DNA of 24,029 nt from Balamuthia mandrillaris (taxonomy: Eukaryota > Discosea > Longamoebia > Balamuthiidae): assembly GCA_031835245.1 (NCBI GenBank), contig JAVKOQ010000611.1, positions 1 to 24,029 of the forward strand, read 5' to 3'. The translations under genes and the position numbers were made by a program. Shown here in pieces: positions 1 to 8,137 of this stretch; within the stretch, counting starts at the first letter, position 1, and the number at the start of each line of letters is the position of its first letter. Below the pieces are notes generated by a model. It searched no databases. It saw nothing but the letters and a program-made list of their open reading frames with translations, and was not told where the DNA came from.

Positions 1-4
1 TATT

Positions 5-297
5 TGTCATATGGTATGATCTCGATCTAATTGATAAGATGACATCAACCAGCCAATCAATGGAATGTCCAAGTATTGCATTATTCAAGGAAGAGGAAAA
101 AGAGGAAAAAAGATGAGAATAACAGAATTAAAGAGAGAGAAACTGTACAAAGAAGCAGGTCTTTTTAATAAGAGCAAACCAAGAATCACCCCAATTTCAT
201 CTCTCCTTTGTAAGTATTGTATAAGAGAGAGAGATTGGCATAAACTAAGGTCGGCTTGTGACAGTTTATATTTTAATATAATATCAAAGTTACAAAG
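5..297 (+). repeat. LTR-like dispersed repeat family A, copy 1
   Basis: About 285 bp that match, in the opposite orientation, the copy at 1448-1727. The shared part runs from a TGTCA start, through a conserved core near 40-62 (ATGACATCAACCAGCCAATC) and GAAGCAGGTCTTT, to TTGTGACAGTT near the far end. TG...CA ends and this length are compatible with a solo long terminal repeat, but no internal retroelement genes are visible, so the class is inferred. The two copies have diverged clearly, so it looks like an old, decayed fossil. The far end is only approximate. Confidence 0.5.
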
Positions 298-1175
298 AAT
301 ATAAGTAAATTATTTTTTAAAAAAGGTACTCTTTTTAATTTAAAACATGTTACAAATAGATAAAAAGTATATAATATTCCTCAGAACTTATTGACATTTT
401 GAAAAGCAATGGAAATTTTGAAAATTGTTCAAGCAAATAGATAATCAAATAAAGATATCTTATTATCTTATAATTTTAGTTGCTTTTCTTTCATTCATAT
501 CAAGTTATATATACAAACTTGCTATTCACAATTCACTATAACAAACTCACAAAGTGAGGAGATAATGCATTAGTTGGCATATTAGGCAGCAAGAAAACAC
601 TATACTAATAAGTTCAAAAATTATTCATAAGTTTGTTAAAGGTACTATAGACAAGTTTGACATGGCTTTTCATGATGTCTTTAGCTTAGGGACAATAAGC
701 TAAAAAGAAATAGTATTTAAAACTAGAGAGGTTGTGGATAGAAACATCTTCTCAACTTCTTCATATAAGGACACCACAGTGTAGAAACTTTGTTAGTTGA
801 ATCTCACTAAAGAACTAAAAGATTCAAAGACTAGAAGTGTATTTAAGAAAATAGAGAAAGGACAACAAAAGTGAATCTTCCACATTGCTTCTATTTCCTT
901 TTTCCTTTTTGCTCAGTGTACTTTAATTATGTATGAAGGGTCTTTAGTTTACACTCTTCCAGTGAGATAAAGTGGATATCTGCTCAGAGTTGAAGAGTGA
1001 CTTCTTGGTTTCTCAGTTTCAGGCTTAGAAAGGCAGGAAAAGGAGCTTTGGAATGGCTCAGTATCATTTAAAAGATCAATGACAGCTGACATAAGATCAT
1101 TGACAGAAAAGAAAGAAATAAAAAAAGAAACAAAGAAGAAGTTAATTATATTGGCAGTTGTCAACATGTTTATGT
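298..1175. other. AT-rich stretch without recognisable genes
   Basis: AT-rich sequence between family A copy 1 and the minisatellite. The open frames are short, lack similarity to anything I recognise, and have no convincing splice structure. I see no RNA gene here. A segment near 990-1035 (GACTTCTTGGTTTCT, then CAGGCTTAGAAAGG) is loosely repeated near 2041-2085, which suggests further decayed repeat material. Confidence 0.6.
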
Positions 1176-1179
1176 ATAC

Positions 1180-1447
1180 ACACTTCCTTGCTTTTCTTTT
1201 TTTTATTTACATATATATATGTACTTACTTGCTTTCCTTCTATTTGTGCATACATGTGCACTTCCTTTCTTAAGTTTTGGAAACTTATGTAGGCACACTT
1301 CTTTCTTGCTTTTTTTTGATTTGTACACATGTGTGCACTTTCTTGCTTTCCCTTGATTTACACACACATACACACTTCCTTGGATTTATGTATGTATAAA
1401 CACTTCTTTCCTTTCTTTTCCTTGATCTGTGTACATATACACACTTT
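1180..1447 (+). repeat. Diverged minisatellite (CACTTCCTTGCTTTC-type units)
   Basis: About six imperfect units of 28-60 bp. Each begins with a CACTTCCTTGC or CACTTTCTTGC block, continues with a T-rich TTGATTT block, and ends in an alternating purine/pyrimidine stretch such as ACACATGTGTG or ATGTATGTATA. It abuts family A copy 2 directly. No coding potential is seen. Divergence between units is high, so array growth is probably not recent. Confidence 0.6.
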
Positions 1448-1727
1448 TGTTAGAACCTGAGCATAGAACTGTCACAACCCAGCCTTGGGTCATGCCAATC
1501 CCTCTCTCTCACACAATGCTCACAAAGGAGAGATAAGATTGGGGTGGTTCTTGGTTTGCTCTTATTAGAAAGACCTGCTTCATGTGTACAGTTTTTCTCC
1601 CTAATTCTGTTATTCTCTCCTTTTCCCCTCTTTTCCCTTCTCCTGTGGTAACGCAATGCTTAGAGATTCCATTGATTGGCTGGTTGATGTCATCCTATTG
1701 ATCAGACTGAGATCGTGCCACGTGACA
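1448..1727 (-). repeat. LTR-like dispersed repeat family A, copy 2
   Basis: About 280 bp in inverted orientation to copy 1 (positions 5 to about 297), with ends TGT and ACA. Conserved blocks on the minus strand include ATGACATCAACCAGCCAATC near the start and GAAGCAGGTCTTTCTAATAA in the middle. No target-site duplication is evident in the flanking bases. Solo-LTR is the likeliest reading, but an inverted-repeat DNA element cannot be excluded, because copies 1 and 2 face each other across about 1.15 kb. Old and decayed. Confidence 0.5.
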
Positions 1728-1811
1728 GAACCAAGACTAGAACATTGATGGAATCCAAACATATTTAATAAGAAGAAAAGAATAAGTGTATTTGTGAATG
1801 TGTTGTTGTTG

Positions 1812-1949
1812 TGTTATATCACTCTTTCATAATACCTATTCCTATCTCTCCTTGTATATATATCTCTTTCTTTTATTCTATTAAAGGTCTTTTCCCTACA
1901 CTTATCCAGTTGGTGTTTGTTAGGTTGTTTTCCTATTGACCTTATCACA
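1812..1949 (+). repeat. LTR-like dispersed repeat family B, copy 1
   Basis: A 138-bp unit starting TGTTATA and ending TTATCACA. It contains a TATA-box-like block (CTTGTATATATATCTC) followed by ATTAAAGG, the arrangement expected of a small LTR with promoter and polyadenylation signal. Similar units lie at 2433-2571 in the same orientation and 2896-3036 inverted. Solo LTR or the end of a miniature LTR element (TRIM) is inferred. No coding interior is present. Copies differ noticeably, so it is an old fossil. Confidence 0.5.
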
Positions 1950-2090
1950 GTTGCTTTTTTGTTCCTGTTCTTGTTTATGAGGAAAGCATTTATAGTTGAA
2001 AAGGCAACCAAGAAAGGAAAGTGGCTTAGGGTTGGGAGGTAACTTCTTGGTTTCTTTGTTCTTAAGTTCTAGGCTCAGGAAAGTTTCAGG

Positions 2091-2165
2091 TGTCAGGTAA
2101 TGCTATCTCAATCTGATCAATAGAATGATATTAACCAACTATCTCAACAGAATCTCTAACCACTG
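2091..2165 (+). repeat. Partial copy of LTR-like family A
   Basis: About 75 bp resembling the first part of family A, from the TGTCA start through TCTGATCAATAGAATGA and ATTAACCAACT to GAATCTCTAA. The remainder of the family A unit is absent. It lies between two direct copies of family B, so the segment is a nest of old insertions. Confidence 0.45.
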
Positions 2166-2432
2166 CTGACTTTCCATGGCAAGCCAAATGAAGATCCAAA
2201 CATTGTTTAGACCTTGTTTGACCACTATGCACCTGGCTGGAGTCATCATTTTGTTTGTTCACTTGTTTGATGTCACTAAAGAGCTCATCTGCAAAGGTTT
2301 CTAACTTTAGAATCAAGATAGTTGATACTATTAGACAAAGAAGCAGATACTAGTCTGCTTGACTAAGAGCCTGTCATGGTCTGCTTAGCTTGCATAAAGC
2401 TCATAGAGAGCCTAGTCTATGGTGTTTAGTCT

Positions 2433-2571
2433 TGTTATACCACTCTCCCATAATACCTATCCCTATCTCTCCTTGTATATATATCTCTTTCTTTCATTTC
2501 ATTAAAGGTCTTTTTCCCTACGCCCATCGAGTTGGTGTCCGTTAGGTTGTTCCCCTACCAGCCTTATCACA
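2433..2571 (+). repeat. LTR-like dispersed repeat family B, copy 2
   Basis: A 139-bp unit parallel to 1812-1949, beginning TGTTATACCACTC, with the same TATA-like block and ATTAAAGG, and ending TTATCACA. Copies 1 and 2 are direct repeats separated by about 480 bp, the geometry of a miniature LTR element (TRIM). However, the intervening DNA shows no clear primer-binding site, so two independent solo copies are equally likely. Old and decayed. Confidence 0.5.
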
Positions 2572-2739
2572 CTAAATGTATTTAATGGGTTATAGGAGTG
2601 GTAGAAGGGAAAGGAGTGCTAAAAGCTGGAGGGATAGCACTGGAAAGTGGATCACTCTGTGCACCAAAAGAAGGAATTGTATCAAACTGCAGCAAAGTTC
2701 CTGACATTTTATGTCACTGAACACTGTTATAAAAGCGCT

Positions 2740-2868
2740 TTAAGTTTCCTCCAAAAAACCCCAAGTATCCAAAAATAGGTTAATCAACCAAAAACTGAAC
2801 TTACCAAGTTTCCTCCAAAAAACCTGAGTAACCAACAATGGTTAAATACCTTAACACTGAACTTACCA
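2740..2868 (+). repeat. Tandem duplication, about 62-67-bp unit, two copies
   Basis: Two adjacent copies, about 2740-2806 and 2807-2868. Each starts with AAGTTTCCTCCAAAAAACC and ends with ACTGAACTTACC. The middle part is more diverged. It is non-coding and sits inside the AT-rich repeat block. Confidence 0.65.
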
Positions 2869-2895
2869 AGAAAAAAGTAAGTTGATGTCACCAAG

Positions 2896-3036
2896 TGTAA
2901 TAAGGCCAGTAGGGAAACAACATCGTGGATACAAACTCAATGGCCTAGGGAAAGACTTTTAATAGAATGAAAAAAAGAGATATATATATATACAAGGAAA
3001 AATAGGGATAGATATTAAAGGAGAGTAGTATAATAC
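2896..3036 (-). repeat. LTR-like dispersed repeat family B, copy 3 (inverted)
   Basis: About 140 bp that match the reverse complement of the units at 1812-1949 and 2433-2571. On the minus strand it has the TACTCTCC start region, CCTTGTATATATATA, a C-rich CCTATCCC-like block, and the CTTATTACA end. It is more diverged than copies 1 and 2. Fossil; family assignment as LTR-like is inferred from the shared ends and the promoter-like block. Confidence 0.45.
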
Positions 3037-3811
3037 TTGTATTAACTAATTGATGAAATGGTAAGTAATAAGTATTAAACTGATCATATAACTAGTCACC
3101 ACTTCTATATGACACCTTTTCAATGGGGACAACAAAAAATTATCCAAATATTTATGTCTCATAATTCCATTCAAAATTTTACTGCCAAATTTTAGGATGT
3201 TTGAAAAACATCAAAGGAAAATCCAAAGCACTAATTTCTTTAAAAACCCACTTCTTGTTTTGTTCTCTTCTCCTTAAAACTTTTTGTTGTGCTCCATTTT
3301 CTTCTATCTTGTTTGTCTTTTCTTTTGTACACAAAAACAAAGAAATCTAATGTCATGACATGAATAAAAAGGATAGCTGGTGTTTCTGCTTTTTGCTGCC
3401 ACATCAGCTTTCCTGATTGGCTGTGGTGAGGTGGAGATGTTGCATGGTCTTGGACACCCAAGCATCACTCATGGTGGTGTGGAAGTGTTTGGCAACATCC
3501 CCGTGATGCATCCTACTGTTGACCAAATGTCTTGAGATTTAGTAAAATAGCAGTATGGAGGTAAGCACACAGCTGCTCAGCCGTCCTTTTTCGCCTGCTT
3601 CCTTGGCTTGGGACTGGAGCTTTTCTTCCTTCTCCTTTTCCTCTCATTCTTGTTTTTGCTTTGCTCGCCTTTCACGACAGTAACTACCACGGTCCCTTGC
3701 CATTTCTTTCCCCAGTGCAAGGCATGAGTTCTTCATGACGACATGAATGATCGAGTCTCGTTTTCTTTTTATTCCCCCCCAACACACACCGCTAACAGAC
3801 TGCAGAGAGAT
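3037..3811. other. Transition from AT-rich repeat block to gene block; bL32m upstream region
   Basis: No gene is supported here. Composition changes around 3.55-3.60 kb from AT-rich repeat DNA to the mixed, C/T-rich style of the following genes. The part after 3560 is pyrimidine-rich. It contains a sequence that looks like a splice acceptor (TTTCTTTCCCCAG ending at 3716), which could belong to a 5'-UTR intron of the bL32 gene, and one copy of the CATGACGACA motif at 3734-3743, which recurs at 13291-13360. Confidence 0.5.
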
Positions 3812-4356
3812 ATGAGTGGCGCTATCCCTCGGTTTTGGTCGCCTCTCAGCACGGGGCTGTGGGCAAGGTCTTTTGTTCTCGGGTCTTACGAGAGCACTCC
3901 TTCATTTATTATCAGATGGGGATGTACTGCAAGTTTATTTGGGTACTCATCTCCACGTCTCTCACTTTCAAACAATCCTCTCACCCAATTCCTCCTCCTC
4001 CCCACTCTTCTGCATGGTCCTCTTTTCGCTCACCTCCCTTTGACAGTGCCGTGCTAGGGAGCAAGTTGTGGCTGCTTAACACTCCCGCGAACCCCGTTCC
4101 GGTTTATCATCAGCTGGAGGAAGAAGAAATCTCCTCTGCTCGATGGGAGACCGCGGAGTCCGAACTCCTCCGACAAGAGCACATGGTCATGGCCGTGCCC
4201 AAGAAGAAAGTCTCTGTCTCAAGGCAAAGGCATAGGAGGGGCGCCTACGACAAGAAATTGAAAAACAAACACAACATCGAGTTCTGCTACACTTGTGGAC
4301 GACCAAAACTGCGACACCACGTCTGCCTTACCTGCAGCGGTTTCAAGCTGAGCTAA
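3812..4356 (+). CDS. MRPL32: Mitochondrial large-subunit ribosomal protein bL32m
   Basis: Structural protein of the mitochondrial 50S subunit. The model has two exons: 3812-3867 and 4047-4356 (121 residues). The intron has donor AG|GTCTTT and acceptor TTTGACAG, phase 2. The first exon encodes MSGAIPRFWSPLSTGLWA, an Arg/Ser-bearing, acid-free N-terminus typical of a mitochondrial targeting peptide. The mature domain begins at MAVPKKKVSVSRQRHRRG, the canonical bL32 start. The zinc ribbon is complete: CYTC, then KLRHHVCLTC, i.e. two CxxC pairs. Family (bL32) is certain. The exon 1 boundary is inferred from phase and targeting sequence; the unspliced frame lacks a good ATG. The gene ends 191 bp before the convergent end of the oxygenase gene. 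Confidence 0.85.
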
Positions 4357-4548
4357 GACTTCACACACGCGCTCTCACTCCCTCTCCTCACAAACATTTG
4401 GGCGTCATCATCGCCTTTTCCCTCCAACAAAATAGGTTTTTTTCCATTCAACCACAGCGGGTCAACTGAGCGCTGCTGGTGAAGCAACAACCGTTCATCT
4501 CCACGTCTCTCACTTCAAACAATCCTCACCCATTCCTCCCTCCCTTCT
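3949..4548 (+). repeat. Dispersed direct duplication (about 55 bp) around the bL32m gene
   Basis: Two direct copies lie at about 3949-4003 and 4496-4548. Both contain ATCTCCACGTCTCTCACTT, then CAAACAATCCTC and a C/T-rich end. The first is inside the bL32m intron and the second is in the 191-bp gap behind the gene, ending at the oxygenase stop codon. The long perfect core indicates a fairly recent duplication. Confidence 0.7.
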
Positions 4549-5548
4549 CAACTCTCCTCTTCCGTTGCTTCTTCTCTTCCGTTTTGAAGCGAACCTTGAG
4601 TTGACTGCTCCACAACGTCAAAGTAGCTGCCGATCCGGAATTTCAGGCCGGTCTTCACGCTGCAAGCTGCTATGTCCGTTGGTTCGCTGTAGCAAGAACC
4701 TGCTATCAATCGAAAGTCGAACGAGAGGCTGCGCCACAAACGCGTCTGTTATGCCATGGCCTTCAAGAGAGAAGAGAGGAGAAGCAGAAGCGCAGGGAAT
4801 AGAGAAAAACCAAAAAGGAGAGGAGAGAGGAGAGAGGAGGCAGTAGCTACCGAGTGCGACCAGTGGTGTTGGGGAGGTTGTAGTGCCAGCAGCGATTCCC
4901 CCAAAACCGAAACACTTGCCCATAGCCCATCGTCAGGCCATGAAAGTCGCCCTTGTCCGGTTGCGTCTCCACATAGAACCCATTGCTGTCATGCACCGCC
5001 GTGAATGGCAACCAAAAGTTGATCTCTCCTTTTAAACGAACACGTTTTTGTTTTTAAAACAAAAGGGGTCAAGGGGAAGAGAGGAGGAGAAGAAAAGAGG
5101 CACCAGGAGGATGAAAGTAGTCCCCGTCTCGATGCTTCTGGCCGACAGCAACGTTATTTGGCAAATGCACCCGGAAGGTCGGCTTCTTTTGGTATATCAC
5201 TCTCGTCTCTCCAGCAAAGAAACGCGGCACGATGACCTCGCGGATGAAGCGCTCGTACACGTCCAGCAGCTCAGGGAGGTGCGGTGACTGATAGTACCGA
5301 CGGTGAAACCAGGTGGCCTGGTCGTTTTCGAAGCTGACATAGTTGGCGGCGGTGCTGCCCTCCACCAACGTGTGGATTCGAGAGAGGCGCTCCGACGCCG
5401 AGGCTTCCGATTCCCCGCCCTCGTCGCCGACCTGGTCGAGCCCAAATATCTTCCGTAGGACGGAGATAAAGTCGTACTCCTTGGTGTCGAAGGAGAATAT
5501 GAGCTCCTTGCGCAGCTCTGCCAAACGTAACGCCAAGCTATCCTCCAT
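4548..5548 (-). CDS. StrG-like 2-oxoglutarate/Fe(II)-dependent oxygenase
   Basis: Three exons on the minus strand: 5548-5104, 5028-4851 and 4728-4548 (267 residues). Phases 1 and 2 fit, and the splices restore HPPGEINFWLPFT and TGRTRLSFDFRL. The first donor is GTGCCT, a weak GT form. The fold is a double-stranded beta helix. Putative iron ligands are H139 and D141 (motif VGQKHRDGDY) and the distal H197 (RCWHYN). R208 or R214 could hold 2-oxoglutarate. The closest family by motif is the StrG group named after streptomycin biosynthesis, which also occurs in primary metabolism; the substrate is unknown. Residues 40-55 are acidic and low-complexity. It is divergent from the deubiquitinase gene (336 bp between start codons) and convergent with bL32m. 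The start at 5548 is preceded in the mRNA by a poly-A-rich leader. The family is sure, the function is not. Confidence 0.8.
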
Positions 5549-5884
5549 TTTTTTTTTTTTGCTTTTTCGTGGTATTTTTTTATGAGGGACCAAAAAATAA
5601 CGAATTAATAATGCAGCCGACCAGTCGTTTATCAAATCCGCCACGGGACGAAATTTCCGGGCCAATAAATAATCAAAGTTGGGATCCCATTTTTCGCTGA
5701 GCAAAAAAAAAAGGTAGAGAAAGAGAGGACACACAATTCAGAGGTGAAAACGACGATACGCGCGGGTTGCTGCTACTCCTTTTTGTTGTTGCTGCTGCTG
5801 CTGCTACTCGGTGGAAGGAGAGAGACAAGCGTTTGCAAGCCCTTTCGGTCGGAAGGAGAAAAAAAAAAGAAGGTCTGCCTGTGG
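5549..5884. promoter_or_regulatory. Shared divergent promoter region of the oxygenase and deubiquitinase genes
   Basis: 336 bp between two start codons pointing outward. It contains poly-T/poly-A runs near 5549-5563 and 5702-5712 and a TTG/CTG triplet run at 5781-5806. The plus-strand frame is open through this region back to 5744 but begins at GTG with no upstream ATG. I therefore treat the Leu-repeat-coding part as 5' leader rather than protein. Confidence 0.4.
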
Positions 5885-8096
5885 ATGGAAATGCAGGAGG
5901 GGGACTCTGCGACGTGGGCCTGCCCTTGCTGCACCTTGCTCAACGACTCGTGGCGCATTTACTGCGAGGTCTGCGAGGCACCCTCCCCCACTCCTCTCGA
6001 ATTGGGTCCTGCCTCTCTCTCTTCCAACGTTAACACGCACAACTACGATGACCCATCCCCATCCGCCTCCTCCCATCATGACGACCCCGGTCGTAACCAC
6101 AGCAGCGGTGGTGACCACGACTACTGCTACCTCATTTCTGCAGCTACCTATGACACGCCCGAGCTTCAACTGTTCCGCCAAGAGCAACGCAAGCGCCTTT
6201 TCGGGACGGAGGAGGAGAAAGGGAGAGAGCGTACGGGGAAAGATGGCGGGGAGAACGGGCACGAGGGAAGGGATGCGGGTGGCGCTTTGGGAGGCATGCG
6301 CGAAGGGGATGAAGAGGAAAGCTGTGGAGCGTTTGGGTCAGGTGGGGGAGACCACAATAAGAAGCAGCGGAGCAACAATCATCCCCAGGCCACACCTTTG
6401 CTTTCCTCAAAGGAGAGTGAGGACCACGATGAGGACGATGACAACGACGACGATGACGATAACAGCCGATTCTCAAAGACCAATGGTGGTAAGGCTGATG
6501 ATGGCAGCAAACGAGGAAGCGAGGAGACTCCTTATCACCAGGAAGGTGAAGGACGCTCGGAGACGTACCTGCTCAGCAAGCTCTCGGGTCAACAGAGAGA
6601 GACGGAGGAGGAGGCCTTGCGCTCCTTCAAAACCTTCTTTGAGGAGAACTTCGGCGGAGCGGAGGGCTACAAGGACCTGGTGGGCTCCAACAAGGACCTG
6701 GCGGACAAGCTTTACAACATCAGCTTCAAGCAGCTTCTCTTGCCGCTGAACAGAAAGAAGGTCTCTTGCACTACAGCAGTGGAAGCTTGGAAGGCTCTCT
6801 CCTTCAAAGAGAGGTTCTCTTTGTGGAAGCATTGGAAATCATTCTTGCTCAGCAAAGGCGATCCCAAGAATAGGATTAATGCCGTACGTGGATTTCCTCT
6901 GACCCTTTCTGTTTACTCTTACTTGCATTAACTCTTTCATTTTATTGGACAGGATGTTTGGGGCTGTTTGTTGGAGTTTGCTGAGAAGGTTGATCCAAAC
7001 TTGGAAAACTATTCGCCAACTGATAGTTGGCCCACTATCATAGATGAGTTTGTGGACTATACGTTTGATATTTGGGGCAAGCCTCGTCCTCAATATGTAT
7101 GTTTCCATCTGCTTTCATCCCTCCGCGTGTTGTTGTTGTCTTCTTTGGTTTTAGTTCTTTGTTCTCATGCGACTTTGTTTTGCTTCTATCCTTTATTACA
7201 CCGCTCAGAACGATGAAATGTACTATGGGCCAAGCACCTATGATACAGCCATGGCTGAGTCATATGGCCGCGGCGACGGAACTGACCGATATAACTACTC
7301 TGGATCATCCTCCTTCGAATGGCGGTCCAAAGACTACCGAGGACTCTACAATCAAGGCGCGACATGTTATATGAACAGCCTTCTGCAGACCCTCTTCATG
7401 ACGCCTGAATTCAGGGCAAGTTTGTACAGGTGGAAATACACGAAGCAAGAAACAGAAAGTGAGAGCGCAACGATAGAAGCAAATAACAAAGAACTTGAAG
7501 AAGAGAGAATAGATGGGGAAGATAAAAACCAAAAGCAAGATGAAGAACAAGAAGAAGGTGAAACTGGGGTTGATGATGGCGAATATGACGAAGAGGAGAA
7601 TCAGTGTATTCCATTCCAGCTACAGAGGTTGTTTGCGCGAATGCAGTTCTTGGAGCATAAATACGCCATCTCAACGGAAGCTTTGACCAAGAGTTTTGGT
7701 TGGGAGGGACGAGAAGCGTTCGAGCAACAAGACGCCCAAGAGTTGTGCCGAGTCCTGTTCGATGCATTGGAAGATTCATTCGAGAACTCCTCTGAAAGTA
7801 AGTACCATTTTAGTTTGTTGAAAAACAACAAGAGCACATTATACTTACTTCCATCTTCAGAGGGCATCGTACAAGAACTGTATGAAGGTAAAATGATTGA
7901 CTATGTAAAATGCCGAGAATGCGGCTACCAGTCCTCCAGGGAGGACAAATACTTGGACATATCTTTGGACATACACAACACGAGTTCCCTGGAACAGGCG
8001 TTGGACCGGTTCGTCACTCCCGAAATTCTCTCTGGCACCAGTCAATGGAGATGCTCTGGTTGTAATAACTTGGTATGATAGGATCTCTCGCTCTCT

Positions 8097-8137
<41 letters not shown>

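Noticed and set aside
3240-3461. Minus-strand 73-residue frame
   Set aside because: Short, no recognisable motif, in the gene-free AT-rich block, no splice partner seen.
3585-3725. Minus-strand frame ending in a Lys/Arg-rich tail (SSSPKPRKQAKKDG)
   Set aside because: It looks like a basic C-terminus, but it has no ATG, is closed upstream by a TGA, and the upstream DNA is the bL32m gene.
5744-5884. N-terminal extension of the deubiquitinase with a Leu run, resembling a signal sequence
   Set aside because: It begins at GTG with no in-frame ATG before 5885, and the Leu run is a CTG triplet repeat. Treated as 5' leader.
5811-6749. 312-residue plus-strand frame overlapping the first deubiquitinase exon
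   Set aside because: Shadow frame: Thr/Arg-rich, without domains, while the other frame carries the NZF and PONY sequences.
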